Origin: Cordia subcordata
Taxonomy: Eukaryota; Streptophyta; Magnoliopsida; Boraginales; Cordiaceae
Assembly (NCBI GenBank): GCA_028554755.1
Contig: JAPTOF010000001.1
Span: forward strand, 6,244,501-6,308,500
Length of the DNA: 64,000 bases
Direction: 5' to 3'
Shown here: positions 48,294-60,792 of the stretch, one piece after another
How the letters are laid out: the number at the start of each line of letters is the position of its first letter
How positions within the stretch are numbered: the first letter of the stretch is position 1
Notes under the pieces: model-generated
Seen by the model: the letters and a program-made list of their open reading frames with translations, nothing else
What the model was told of the DNA's origin: nothing
Database searches by the model: none
Program-made: the position numbers and the translations under genes

Positions 48294-48746
48294 ATGGCCA
48301 ACCAACTTGTTAGCTTCCAGCTGCCCAGGAGCTACAAATACATGAAAGTTGCATCCTGTGGACAGAAGGGCCTCCGCGATGCTGCTTCCCTCTCTCGTCG
48401 TCACAATGATTCATCTCACAACAAAAAGCTAGTCCATGAAACTTCAAACATTGATCACTTGAAGGGAGCAAACGGAGCTGGAAAGAGCGCCAAGAAATTA
48501 TTTCATGGTTGGATGAAGAGGCAGCAGAGAGAAGAACTTCGTTGTTGTTCGCCTCCTTTTCGTCTGGTACGCTTTTTCTCCCTCGGAGCTTCAGTCAATC
48601 ACTTGCTGAAAATGATGAGAGCTCTGCAGAATTTTAATGGCTGCAGCAAGGTTGATAAGCATGCAAGTTTTGACATGGAAACTTCATGTGTGGATGCTTA
48701 CTTTTCAGTCCCAGCAACAACTTCAAGCACTCTCATCAGCAGTTAA
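48294..48746 (+). CDS. Small intronless protein of unknown function
   Basis: It has 150 codons starting MANQLVSFQLPRSYKYMKV; an upstream TTG at 48276 is in frame but is not a plausible start. I do not recognise the family. The protein is basic in its first two thirds (LRDAASLSRRHN; AGKSAKKLFHGWMKRQQREE), with a cysteine pair (LRCCSPPFRL), and becomes Ser/Thr-rich at the C-terminus. It has no signal peptide and no clear membrane segment. That it is a real gene is supported by length, balanced codon composition in an AT-rich setting, two TATA boxes immediately upstream, and a 3' flank without further coding. The gene stands between a MITE cluster and a solo LTR, with short tandem duplications on both sides. 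Confidence 0.65.
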   Translation: MANQLVSFQLPRSYKYMKVASCGQKGLRDAASLSRRHNDSSHNKKLVHETSNIDHLKGANGAGKSAKKLFHGWMKRQQREELRCCSPPFRLVRFFSLGASVNHLLKMMRALQNFNGCSKVDKHASFDMETSCVDAYFSVPATTSSTLISS

Positions 48747-48806
48747 AAGAAAAACGATCTATGTTTCTGTATATAGCATGTCTGATATTTGAGTACTTGT
48801 AATAGG

Positions 48807-49027
48807 ATGTCATGATCAGCACATAATATTCTGGGGTATCGGGTTTTCTTTACTTTTGTGTGTACGATGATGTTGTTATGTCCCAGATTTAGGCTCGTAA
48901 CCGAGATTAGATGTCATGATCTGTTCATAATTCTCTGAACTATCTGGTTTTCTTTACTTTTGTCTAGCATATATAGTGTGCGATGATGTTGTTATGTTTC
49001 AAATTTAGGCTCGTAACTGAGATTAAT
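48807..49027. repeat. Tandem duplication in the 3' flank of the small gene
   Basis: GATGTCATGATC starts two copies, near 48807 and 48909. Both continue with GGTTTTCTTTACTTTTGT, CGATGATGTTGTTATGT and TTTAGGCTCGTAACxGAGATTA. The second copy carries a short extra piece (CTAGCATATATAGTG). Confidence 0.85.
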
Positions 49028-49793
49028 GTTATAAGCTTGAGACATTTTGACCAAAAAAAGCTCGAGAAATAATCACTAGGGCTATTAGAAACCTGAGGAG
49101 AAAGCAATTATACTAGTAGTTGAGCTACAGTTGTTAAAACCTAACAAAGAAGTAAAAAAGGAGGAATAAAGAAAAGGAAAAGAAGCAACTTACTCATCCT
49201 CAAACGCCAATAAAAGTTAAAGCATAAAACAAGGCATGCACATTGGCCCCAAAAGAAAAAAACAGAAAAGGGCATGAACAAACATGCAAGTGAGTTAGAT
49301 TGATTTATTTGATTAGATTGCACAAAACTTAACATCCATTATATATATATATATATTTTTTATAAATCTCGTTTTTATCATTCTGTTTTATATTAAAGTT
49401 GCATAAAATTTTTTATAATTTTAAAATTTATTAATTTCCTATATAATAGAATGTTATTAATATTTCCGTGTGAGGTCATGTGCAAAAGATTAGGAAAAGT
49501 GAACCGTCCAAATAGCCAAAAAAATCCATGTCATTATCCACTGTTATTAATTTATTATCGATACTCAACAGTCAAAAATGAAGCTGAACTCACATTTACA
49601 AGTAGATGTGGACATTCTATTTTAAAGATAAGGTAATAATTGTGAAAGGTCCACTCGGCCCCGCATTTGAGGAATCTTAATACCCAATCTTCAATAATGA
49701 ATATTATATTATTTGGACCTCAAATATTTGATTTGCATCTAGAACGTAGACGAGACAAAATGCATGTTTCAAAGTTTCAACGTTGTTTATCAC

Positions 49794-51232
49794 TGACACG
49801 TGTTGAGTTTTATACCCGCAAGTGTACGGATCGTATCTAGTATAGTGCGTGCGTACGAGTATCATTTCTACAGGGAGGCTACCTTAGTTTGGTCTCTATA
49901 TGCTCGGTGCCTCAAACTAGCTATGTACGTGTATGTACTTTCTTTAGGATTAAAGGGCACTCGGGGAAAGAAAAATGAACCTAAACTAACGTACTCTAAT
50001 GGAGGAATCTAGGGTGCCAAACTAAGGAAATAAAGCTGTACAATGTTGAAGGGGATCTTGGGTGATTACTGTACAACTAGACTTGGGCTATTATAACGAT
50101 TCGGTCTATCTATGGCTCGGTTGCTCTCAAGAGTTCTTAACTAATTAACCTCGAGTTTAATTAACTAAGTTCTCTTTGGTGTTGATCAATATCCTACTCG
50201 AGAGACTAACCTATTAGTATTGTTTCACATTATATATTAGACTCCTAGAGTATTAACCAGTGCTAGCGAGTACCCTTTTAGTAATGTTTCAGACTAGAGG
50301 TATACTCCTATCACACAAGTCATTAATTAAGCATATCAATCAACACACTTAGTTGCAAATAGGGCTCATGCCATTAGCATGGACAAAGGCTAAGGTAACA
50401 CCACTATTGATAGCATTTAAGCACAAAATAATACATACAACTTCAATTAAGCATTTTAACAAACACATAGACATATTTGATTATCAACACATAGACATAC
50501 TGATTCATGCCATTAATCAACATAAAGAAATATGTTTAATAGTCAAAGATATTCACAAATCAATATTTATAACCCTAATCTAATATACAACACAAATGCC
50601 CAATAATCTAGCCTAATCTAGCAACATGTTTGCAAGAAATAGAAAGAGAACAAGAAGAACTCCCCTAAATCTTGCTTCAAATCCATACAAATCCTTCAAA
50701 TTCTTATTAGATTCTTCAATCATAGCTTGGTATGGGGTTTAGATGGTGGTTTAGGGTGTTTATTGAAGTGGGAAAAGGGTGAGGGTTTTATTATGGTTTT
50801 TAAAATTGAAGTTCCTCTCTGAAAATGAGTTGAAATGAGCAATTTATAGACAGTTTAAACGCATGGCCGGTCGACCTAGCTGGTTAACCAGCTTCTTGAT
50901 GAACTCGGCCGGCTTAATAATGAGGGCTTTCTAACTTGGGTCGACTGGCTTTTCTTTAGGGTCGTCCGACTGGGTCAGAATGCTCCTTTCTTCATTCCTT
51001 TTCGTTCGGTCTTCATCTGTTAGCTCATTTCTTCCTCGTGTAAGCGCTTTCAAAACACTCTTAAAACACGGAATATAACACTTAGTGTAGAATTTATACA
51101 TTCAAATAAAACTATGTACAAATATTAATAGTTATGCATAAACTCTATACTAAATGCACTCAATTATGCTCTAAACGCCTCTAAGCATGCATGCAAAAAC
51201 TAGATACAAACATGCATAAATGACACACATCA
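49794..51232. mobile_element. Probable solo LTR of a retrotransposon
   Basis: The 1439-bp segment starts TGACACGTGTTGAG and ends TGACACACATCA, that is TG...CA. It is flanked by a perfect 5-bp duplication ATCAC (49789-49793 and 51233-51237). Near its start it has ACCCGCAAGTGTACGGATCG, a motif I recall from plant Ty3/gypsy-type LTRs. No internal retroviral-like coding region and no second LTR are present, so recombination between LTRs is the likely history. No family name is assigned. Confidence 0.7.
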
Positions 51233-51671
51233 ATCACACTTTTCAAAAGTTGGGTATCTTTGATGTTTAAAATATAAATCTTTTTTAATGTTGTATCTAG
51301 ACCTTCTATTTATGAAAACACGAGATTTCAGACCAAAAAATTAAAGAAAAAAAATGTAAGGTCAAATTCAAGGCTATTATCGAGATGAGTGAATAGCAAA
51401 ACTAGCTCAAACTATCTTCAACTTTAATTACTTGGGTTCAGGTTTTGTTGGGAGGAGAGTTTGAATTAGGGTAGAAGAAATTTCAGGTCGAAGAACTAAA
51501 GAAAAAAAAAAGATGTGAAGTCAAATTGAAGACTATTATTAAGATGAGTTAGTAGCTCAACTGGTTCAAACCATCTTTGACATTAATGACTTAAATTTAG
51601 ATATCATTACAGGGGAGTTAGTTTACTATAGGTTTCAAAAAACAAAAAATGAAAAAGTCAAGTATATTATA

Positions 51672-51793
51672 AGGGTGTCTAGCCGTGCTTATTTGTGGCT
51701 TATAAGTATCAAATAATAAAATCATGTAAGAGGGTTTTTTTTTTCCCCCAAATATTTATTAGTCACAGAATAAGCAAAGCCAAACATTCTCTA
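51672..51793. mobile_element. Tourist-like MITE upstream of the first MFS gene
   Basis: The ends AAGGGTGTCTAGCCGTGCTTA and ATAAGCAAAGCCAAACATTCTC pair with mismatches and belong to the family at 18898. It lies about 270 bases upstream of the ATG at 52064. Confidence 0.65.
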
Positions 51794-52063
51794 CAGTATC
51801 CACGACGGTGACCATATAACAAAATTTTAAAGAGGCAAAGTGTTATATCCTATAAACTTGGGGGCTAACTTTAAAATTAGTTAAAAGTCAAAACAATAAC
51901 ATGAAAAATAGACAACAAAATAATATTTTATCACTCCCGTATTATCTCCACGTTAGAAAAAGACATCGGAAAGTGTATTTCAAAACTTCACCACCCACCC
52001 CAACAACTAACATTCTTTGAGGCCCAAAAAGTCATCGTCATCACAAAGCTCGCTAACACTCTA

Positions 52064-55000
52064 ATGGAGGGCGTTTCAAGAAAGTGGATGATTCTTACAG
52101 CCACGATATGGATTCAAGCCTTTACAGGAACCAACTTTGATTTCTCTGCATACTCATGTGAGCTGAAGTTTGCTTTGGGGTTGTCTCAGGTGCAGCTCAA
52201 CTATTTAGCAACTGCATCGGACCTCGGCAAGGCGTTCGGGTGGTGTTCGGGCCTCGCATTGAACTACTTGCCAGTTTGGTTGGTCATGTTCATCTCTGCT
52301 TTCATGGGTTTGGTTGGTTATGGTCTTCAGTGGCTTGTGATTCGTAATATTATCACTTTACCGTATTTTGTGGTCAGTATTTTTTACTTTCTTTACCACT
52401 TTTTTTGAAGATTGTTTTTTGTATGATGAAAATGACGTGTTTTTTTTTTGAGTTTTTTTTTTTTTGGGGTTATTGTGTTGATATCCCATGTTGGTTTGAA
52501 GATATGATACGAGTTTGATTTATAAGAAATTGATATGGGGGTAGTTTAAGGCGTGGAATTTCATGATATGATACGAGAGTGATTTATAAGAAATTAATAA
52601 AAGGGTTGTTCAAGGAACGGAATCTTAAGATATGATGCGAGAGTAACTTATAAGAAATTAATAAGAAGGTAGTTCAATGAAGAAAATTTCCTATTTGGGT
52701 TAGAGTTGGATTCCCCTTGATTCTATTATAAGCAGCTATTTTCATGACTTGAACTCAGTGATTAAAAGAGCACTGGCTTGACTTAGGAGTGAGTAAGAAT
52801 TAAGTGAAAAAATCTTTGGTCTAGTTGATGTATGACCTACGACAGTTATTTGCAAGTTTTGTAAGACGCGCCTCACTTATGGAATCCTGGTGACTTGTGC
52901 TTGTTGGAGTTGGTCTCTAGGTTTATTGTCATGGTACCTGTAAGGATCCTGACTGACTTGTTGAAGTCCATTAGAGTTTCAAGATTTTATATTTGGCATA
53001 GATGTTATGGATGTCTGTATCAGAATACGATTTGTTCAGTTTTCACCAGGAAGAGAGATTTATGCTCTTGTTTTATCTAAGTGAAACATCAGAAAGCAAA
53101 CAGCATGTTGTAGGCGAGTTAGTTTAAATTGTTCTTCTCATGACCTGTTCTACACTTTTGAGAAGTACTGAAACTAAAAGGTGTCATAGAAGGGGTTGTT
53201 TTTCCATTATATTCTTGTACCTGATGCTCAATTATCTTCAGTATTACTTCCTTTCGGTAAAATTTCTAGCGACGCTGGCCATATATAGAAAAGATAGTTT
53301 AGGTAACCTGATATTTTGACCTGGATGCTACTAGTGAGGAAAATCTCCAAAAGACTTCCATCAAGTTGAACCCTTGCGGTGTCTCCAAAAATTGTCACAT
53401 AGAGATGAAACACAAAAGTAGAAACTTGATTGACATTTTAGCATCTTCTTCAACAAGGATGATCAATTGAGATTGCAAAGTCAGATATGTTGGTTTGGCT
53501 GTATTATTAAATTGTTGGTGTTAGTTTGATTCTCCACTATTTTGAAACATTTAACATTACTATTAACTAGGGTGTTGAAAAATCATCGTACTTTCTATAT
53601 CATGCACAATGATTATTGACTATCAGTGTTGATCCTGCAGGTATTTTTACTTTGCTTACTGGCTGGTTGTAGCATTTGTTGGTTCAATACTGTGTGTTTT
53701 GTTCTCTGTGTAAAGAATTTTCCTTCTAGTAGACCTCTTGCTCTTGCTCTCACCGTGAGCTTTAATGGTCTAAGTGGAGCCATATACAACCTCGCGGCAG
53801 AGGCACTGAATCCATCATCCAGAGCTTCGTATCTTCTTCTTAATGCATTCCTTCCCCTTTTGACATCTATTGCAGCACTAGTCCCCATTCTTTACCAATC
53901 ACCTCCGGAGACAGTATCTCCACCTGCTGCTAAACGTGAACAGTCAATCTTCAGTTGGTGGAATTTGTTGGCAGGAATCACTGGCCTTTATCTCCTTTTT
54001 CTCCATTCAACAGATCCATTAGCATCTCGTTTCATATTTTTTGGGGCCATCTGTCTCCTGGTTTGCCCATTAGGTGCCCCTGTGATTTTCTATGCTCGAC
54101 ACTGGTTTTGTAATACTTCAGTTTGTTCAATTTTCAATTTTGAAAGGCCTGCATTCACTCTTGTTGATGCTGAAGACCATGAACTGCACCGGAGTTTAAT
54201 CAGTGGAGTGAACAAATCTGTTGATGCAGTAGCTTTCAGCAATAACAATGACAGATTGACTTATGGAATCTTCAATGAGGAGACCGAAAGTAATGTAAGA
54301 TGTTGCAAGACCATATTGGAAAAGGATAGACTTTTAATGATAGGCGAAGAGCATAAAGCACAAATGCTTGTCCGAAGGCTGGACTTTTGGTTATATTACG
54401 TTTCGTACTTTTGTGGGGGTACAATAGGGCTAGTGTATAGTAATAACTTGGGGCAAATTGCAGAATCTCTTGGACATACTTCACAAACCACAACTCTCAT
54501 TACATTGTATTCATCTTTCTCTTTTTTCGGACGCTTGCTTTCAGCAGCCCCCGACTTCATTAAGATGTAAGTTCTCGAATTCATCTCTTGCTATTGCCAC
54601 CAAAAGGAATTACTATAGATAAGATATGCTGTTCTCTCTAATGCTCAAGTATAGAAAGAATGAGAGAAAATCTGAGAAAAATATAAAATTTAGTGTCTTG
54701 CGTGTATTAAATACAGAACAGCATGATTTTCATAGGGTTGGTTCTAATGTTTCTACGTTAAAGGATCTAACTTAAAACGATGAATGATTACAGGAAGTTC
54801 TACTTTGCAAGGACTGGTTGGATGGCTATGATGCTTTTGCCAACACCAGTTGCCTTTTTCTTACTTGCCACTGCAAGCAGTGGCATGGCACTCATTGTAG
54901 CAACGTCCTTCATCGGATTGAGCTCTGGGTTCTTATTTGCTGCTGCTGTTTCAATAACATCGGAGCTTTTTGGTGCTAATAGTATGGGTGTAAATCATAA

Positions 55001-55265
55001 CATCCTTATCACGAACATACCAATTGGATCACTTGTCTATGGTGTCCTTGCTGCCACTATTTATGATGCCAATGGTAGTTCTGGCATAATTGAAAAATCT
55101 AAACCTGTAGTGTGCATGGGAAGAGAATGCTACTATTCAACCTTAATATGGTGGGGATGTATCTCTGTCTTGGGGTTAGCTTCAAGTTTGTTGTTATTCC
55201 TAAGGACTCGACCAGCTTATGATCGGTTTGAGCAGAATCAAATATCTACCAAATTGTACAGGTAG
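52064..55265 (+). CDS. Nodulin-like MFS transporter (NFD4-like), copy 1
   Basis: Exons are 52064-52372, 53641-54566 and 54794-55265, giving 568 residues, close to the family's usual length. The protein belongs to the plant Nodulin-like/NUCLEAR FUSION DEFECTIVE 4-like branch of the major facilitator superfamily, multi-pass membrane proteins whose substrates are mostly unknown. Family blocks: RKWMILTATIWIQAFTGTNF, LNYLATASDLGKAFGW, LAGCSICWFNTVCFV, SFNGLSGAIYNL, then a hydrophilic loop (about residues 260-340), and in the second half FGRLLSAAPDF, FYFARTGW, GLSSGFLFAAAVSITSELFG and GVNHNILITNIPIGS. I count roughly twelve hydrophobic segments. The unspliced C-terminus KLYR-stop fits the family, but a GT at 55262 and an acceptor at 55438 would allow an in-frame extra exon 55439-55532 (598 residues). 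Tandem paralogue of the gene at 61791. Confidence 0.93.
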
Positions 55266-55438
55266 CTCTACGGCTAGCATCAAGTGAATTATATTGTACA
55301 TGATTTATCCAGCTTTTGACCAATCTGAGCAGAACCACACCTTTTCTAATTTGTATCAATTGCATAGCGTGTGTCCAAATGATTGTCGTGGATTGTACTT
55401 GAAACGGCTCTGTTATCTTTGAATGTGGCTTTTTACAG

Positions 55439-55532
55439 GGAAGAAACAGACCTGATAGCATCCATCTCCTTAGGATTGGCTACAGAACTTGAACTAAAAG
55501 ACGCCGCATCGGAATATAGCTTTGAAACATGA
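55439..55532 (+). other. Candidate alternative last exon of MFS copy 1
   Basis: If the intron 55262-55438 is removed (AG/GTAGCT donor; pyrimidine-rich TTTTTACAG acceptor), the frame continues with EETDLIASISLGLATELELK and about ten more residues to TGA at 55530-55532. The donor lies inside the last sense codon before the TAG, so splicing converts a stop into a read-on. It may be a real isoform or chance. Confidence 0.4.
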
Positions 55533-56556
55533 TATATCTGGGCCGTTTCAAGAAGTGATTCTAGTTGAATTGGATCTTGTCAAGATACGAGTGCTGTCCT
55601 GCTATATGTGAAATCATGTGTTAGCAGCCAGTGGTTTTCTATATTGGTGAGTTCAGACATAGCCTAATTCTTTGGAAATGGGAAGGGTTTGAGGCATTGT
55701 GATCCTCACTGGCCTTACTACCATTATGCATGCGGTCTTTTTAGGGTTTCAGATGATCTCTTTTAAAGAACTCTGGTTGCTGTGCCACAGTGGTTTAGCT
55801 TATTCTGATGATATAATTCCAGTGCCTGCAAAAACTTCCTTAGGATTTTTTTTCTTCTTAATCTTGAAGGGTGTTTAGTCAAAGCATTGATTAGGACTAA
55901 TAAGGTATAGTTGGCCTAGTTGTGAAATTTTAGCAGTTAGCTTCTAATAGGTTTTCAGGGTTTTGATAATTGTGTTGTTGACCAGAACCCGTTGACTGTT
56001 GTTGGATTTTCAGCAATTTTGAGGGTAATATCTGCCTTTGAGAACATATATGAATATTTTTTAGGAAAAAAAATGAAAAAGTTTGTCACATGATGCAAAA
56101 GTATTTTCACAAAAGTTTGCTTTCCCCCATCTGTGTCTCAAGATCAAAATTGGGGCTTTCTATCATTTTTAGTTAGTGGCTTTCTTTTTCTTTTGGCAAA
56201 AAATGGACGAAGTTCGTTCGTTTCAACCATGCTTTTTTGTCAAATCTATCCTTTTTTTTTTTCCCTGCTGAATTTCAATACCAATTTTGTCATACTTTTT
56301 CTTTTCCCCGCCCCCTGCTGAGTTTCAATTCCAAACAGGCTAGTCTTCCTGTTAGAGCTAATAGCCAATATCTTGCCTTATAGCTGAGTACCTATTTTTA
56401 ATTGGAGAAAAGCATTTCTCTTTGATTTGTTGAAAAATATTAGATGGATAAGCAAATGATTAGAATTGATAATTCGGTTATCTGTTAACTAATCAAATTG
56501 AATCACAACTAACTAAATTTTCAAATTTGTAAAGTTAAGTAATTGAAACAGAAATT

Positions 56557-57330
56557 TTTTTATTTTTATTTTTTTGGTCAAACAAGATTTCATTTAAAAC
56601 CAGGAAATAACTACAAAAGACCAAGGCGAACGAAGCTTGGACAAAACAAAGAGACTGTCAGACAAACGGCTAACATCCCTAAGCAAACCTAACCACCAAA
56701 AACTAGGCCCAAAAGGACAAGCGGGCAAGAAGTGGGGGAACAACCAAGTGGCCCAAAACCAAGCAAAATCTTAACCCTCAACAAACAACCAACCAAGAAA
56801 TTATCCATCGAAAAACAGAAAACAATGACTAGAACCTGTTGCTCCCAAGAAATCAAAGCCTCAACATCTTTCAGTAACCCAACAGATTTGGGCTCAGATT
56901 AGTAATGGACAAAGTAAGACATGAAACCAACAGGAAATTGGGATTGAAATTCAACAGATTTGGGCTTCTAAGGTAGATTGACAAAGTAAGCAGATTTCAG
57001 CTTTCTTTGGAGAAAAATGGACAAAGTAAGACATGGAACCAAGAGATTTGGGCTCAGATTAGCGAGATAAAGTCGGGAAAGTTCAAGGCCCGAGTACCAA
57101 GAAAATCCCACACAGAACAAACACGTCCAAAAAGGAAAAGAAAAAAAAAAGAAAAAGAAAAAAACAGGGAGATAAAAAGCAACAGAGAAAACCAAGAAGA
57201 TGAGCCATGACAGAGGCAAGCCCGAAAAGGGGTTACGGGCTCACCCCAAACACGAAAAGGCCTAGGGGAAAAACCTGGGAGGGTAAGGTTGGAAAGTTCT
57301 TCTCTCAAGCGAGAAAAGAGAGTAACCAGG
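56557..57330 (-). mobile_element. Probable LINE 3' fragment
   Basis: Read on the minus strand, a G/T-rich untranslated-like region ends with GGTTTTAAATGAAATCTTG, TTTGACC and an A-rich tail at 56557-56575, as in plant L1 elements. The upstream part contains a partly repeated block (CTTACTTTGTCCAT and CTAATCTGAGCCCAAATC, each occurring twice, at about 56886-56935 and 57017-57065). No reverse transcriptase frame remains. Confidence 0.45.
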
Positions 57331-57335
57331 CAAAA

Positions 57336-57338
<3 letters not shown>

Positions 57339-57372
<34 letters not shown>
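57339..57372. repeat. (TA)n microsatellite
   Basis: A run of about 17 TA units at the inner edge of the LINE-like fragment. Confidence 0.95.
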
Positions 57373-57373
<1 letters not shown>

Positions 57374-57943
57374 ATGTATATATATATTTTAACTGTTTAT
57401 CAAAACAAAATTTGGACTACTTTGATAATTGAATTATCAACTATCGCTTTGATTTTGGTTAGTATCCAAAATAATTTGAATTGCGAAAAGACGAAGTAAA
57501 AGAAGTACATGTCAATTTGGATAACTGAGTTATTACAATGCCAAAAGCATAATCAAAATTTTGAAGGATTTGGACAATCGATTTGTTGAAACAAAAATTA
57601 ACACGTGGAAATGAAAATAGAATGAATAAACTGAATTTTTTTTTGATAATTTGGTTAATATTCAAAACTTACAAATATCATCCATATATAACAATTAAAA
57701 AATTGAATAAGTTGATTTTTTATTCTTTAAAATAAATTGAAATACTTTTTCGATTTCAATTCCATTATTTGTACGACCTGAAATTTGCCAACTCTTGTGA
57801 AATGCAGCATGCACATGAACATGCACTTCAAGTTGAAGCCCTCCAAAAGGTATCAATCAGATCCAACTCTTTCTGCAACTTCTTGGACTATCTAGGAGGT
57901 TGTTTCATCTGAATCCCACTGGCACGAAAGCATCATTTAATTT

Positions 57944-58031
57944 AATTATGGAGAATCTTGATTTGCATAACCAAATAAAAATATATTAATTATGGAGAAT
58001 CTTGATTTGTATAACCAAATAAAAATATAAT
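57944..58031. repeat. 44-bp tandem duplication
   Basis: AATTATGGAGAATCTTGATT begins both copies (57944 and 57988), which differ at two or three positions. Confidence 0.9.
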
Positions 58032-58477
58032 AAAAATCACATCAAATGTTCTTTTGCATCTCATGTTGTAAAATATTCAATGCGTACTTAATTAAGAAAA
58101 TAATTATTTCCGTGTGCAAGAAGACACAGCTTCTGCAGCCGCTTTGTATACGGTTCTCAACTCCCCACTCTGCGACAAATTTCTTCTTATATTATTCTTG
58201 TTTTCCGTTTGTTTAATTTTTGGATGGTTTCCCCAATTTCTTCCTTTTTTTTTTAGTTCTTAGTTGGTAATTTTAAAGAGAGGTATCAAATACAAAATAA
58301 AATATCACAAAACACACCGTCTTATGTTAGTGGCTAAGATAAAAAGTAGAGCTATCAAAACAGGTTAGAACCTGTCGGTCAGCTTGCCAAAGAAATAAAC
58401 CAGACCCAACACTCCAAACTAAATGGTCGCGTTGGGTCTATCTGGGGTCAACTTGCCAACTGCCAAAATTTTTGACA

Positions 58478-58549
58478 TATATATACATATACATATATAC
58501 GTATACATGTATATATACACATATATATACATATACATATATATCTATA

Positions 58550-58582
<33 letters not shown>

Positions 58583-58590
58583 ATATATAA
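58478..58590. repeat. Compound TA/GTAT microsatellite
   Basis: Alternating TATACATA words run into (TA)n and then about six GTAT units. Confidence 0.9.
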
Positions 58591-58634
58591 AGATTAGGGA
58601 GATATTAGAATGAAAGTACAGAGTGGTAGGATTT

Positions 58635-58772
58635 AAAGGGTGTTTGGTTTTGCTTATTTTAGGTGTTTATATTTGGTACTTATAAATAATAAATAGTAAA
58701 AAATATATGAGAGAATATTTTTTTTAAATATTTATAAGTACCTAAAATAAGCAAAGCCAAATACCCTCTTAC
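58635..58772. mobile_element. Tourist-like MITE
   Basis: The ends AAGGGTGTTTGGTTTTGCTTA and TAAGCAAAGCCAAATACCCT pair almost perfectly, with TTA/TAA at both flanks. Same family as 18898. Confidence 0.75.
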
Positions 58773-59672
58773 ATGAACTCAAGCCCCAAGTTTAGTTTTG
58801 GTTTTGTTTGGTACGATTTGTTAATTTGTCATGAATCAGAAGTCAAATTACCCAGGTCATCTATTTTGGAGTTGTCTGTTAATTTCTGCACCAAAGCAAG
58901 CTGCGAGATTGACAGATTAACCAATAAAATCCCTTGTTAAATGGTTAATTTACATGTTTAATTTAGGCTCTTAAACAGTACATATTTAGCAATAATGCTG
59001 GCAACTAACAACTTAGCTAGCTGTCAATTTTATCAGCAGTAAACTTGGGTGCTTTTTAGAAAATTATCCTTTAATCTGAGTTAATATATAGGAGGAAAGA
59101 AAAAACCAAAAATTAAGAGAGATGGATTTCTACTTCTCTTGAATGTGTGAGTTGGACCATAGCCACCGAATACGCGGAGCCAAATGCAACACTATACGAT
59201 AAACTTATCCCATCAACCTCTTTACTTTGATTTATTACCACCATCCAACAGCACCAGGATTTTCGATGTTTACGGACGTTCATATTAGGGTTTTTTTTTT
59301 TTTTTTTACCAAAAAAAAGATTAGGGTTTTTTTTAAAAAAAAAGACAATCGTGTTTTGCGTTTACTCTTATTAATGACTTGAACTGGAGATTGGTAAGTT
59401 TTAAGTAAGGAACATTAACATTAATGTATAATATGCACCGAACCCCCATGTTTATAATACATGCATGTTATCTTCTTTTAGTTTTAAAATAGGCTTGGAT
59501 ACTCACTTGAAGGATATATGTGCTACACAGAGAGGCCTTGTGTTTAATTTTTGGGTTATGTGTGCTATATATTTTAAAACCACAAGGGGTCATACACCTA
59601 TTTTGACGCTGAAGGAGTAACATGCACTTATAATAAACTATAAGAAAATTTGGTGTAATTTACTAAACATTA

Positions 59673-60001
59673 ACAGACTGTTTGGAACAAATGAATACTA
59701 CAAAATTTTGTGAAATTCATTTGCAAATCTAATTTTTTATATTTAGTAGTACTTTATTAAAATGTGGAATTCATTTACAATTACTAGATCTACAAATCTT
59801 AGACAAGCTGTAGTTATACTCAAATCTTAGCCTAAAAGGTGGAATTTGCAATTATATGAAAAGCGAATCCACAAAAAATCTTACAAAGACAAAAATATCC
59901 TTATAACTATTAACATAATACAACACTGTCTTTTTTTATACAATCTTATTTAAGTAAAATGTACATATTAATTATAATTCCAGATGTGTTCCAAACACAA
60001 C
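59673..60001. mobile_element. MITE, ACAGACTGTTTGGAAC family
   Basis: It begins ACAGACTGTTTGGAACA and ends TGTGTTCCAAACACAAC, flanked by TTA at 59670-59672 and 60002-60004. The interior has AATTCATTTGCAAATC and related inverted words. A shorter related stretch follows at about 60115-60240. Confidence 0.65.
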
Positions 60002-60792
60002 TTAGATTAGAGAATGACTGTGACAACGAAGCCGATCTAGATAGGATAGGGTAGCATCTTTTCCAGTGTGGTTAAGAAAGGGGTACAAGGAGCTGTAAAA
60101 AGGATTTATAAATAATAGAATTGATTTAAAATTGGTTTATGTATTCAAACAATCGAATTCATTTACAAATATAATTTCTTATAGAATTCATTTGTAAATG
60201 AAATAAATTCTATATTACAAGACCTTCCAAACACTAACTTCTTTCATGAAAAAAAGTATGTATGTAAAAAAGAAGTATATACTTTTTTTCAAAAAAAAGT
60301 TATTTTTTTATATAAGTTGTATCGATTTAAAAGAAAGTTGAAAACTTTGTTAAAAGCTCAAATTTAATTTTTCTTTTTTCATCAGTTAGAGATTTTCAAT
60401 TTACTAAAAAAAAAAATACCTTTTCCAAGATTTATACAATTTTTTTTAAGAAAAATATCAATTGGGACAAGCTAGCTCTTAATGCTGCCTTAGCTCCTTA
60501 ACCACATGCTGCCATGTGAAGCATTGCTGTATGGCATTTTCCGCTGGCGTCGGCGCATTTGCAAAATATTGTTTTTGAAGATGAACATATTACTAAACTG
60601 CTAAATATCACGAGTCAAATTTATTAGTTATAAAATGTTAACCAAGACTTAATATTTATAAATTATTGGTATATTTATAACAAAAAAACATGAATAATTT
60701 ATAATTATTAAAGTGGTTCATGATATTATAAAAATCCTCACTCATTATTATAACCCACAAAGCAATTTTAGAAGAAAATTTCACAAAAACAT

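Noticed and set aside
57007..57308. Lys/Arg-rich and Phe-rich overlapping frames
   Set aside because: A purine/pyrimidine-biased stretch in a LINE-like fragment gives mirrored low-complexity frames on both strands.
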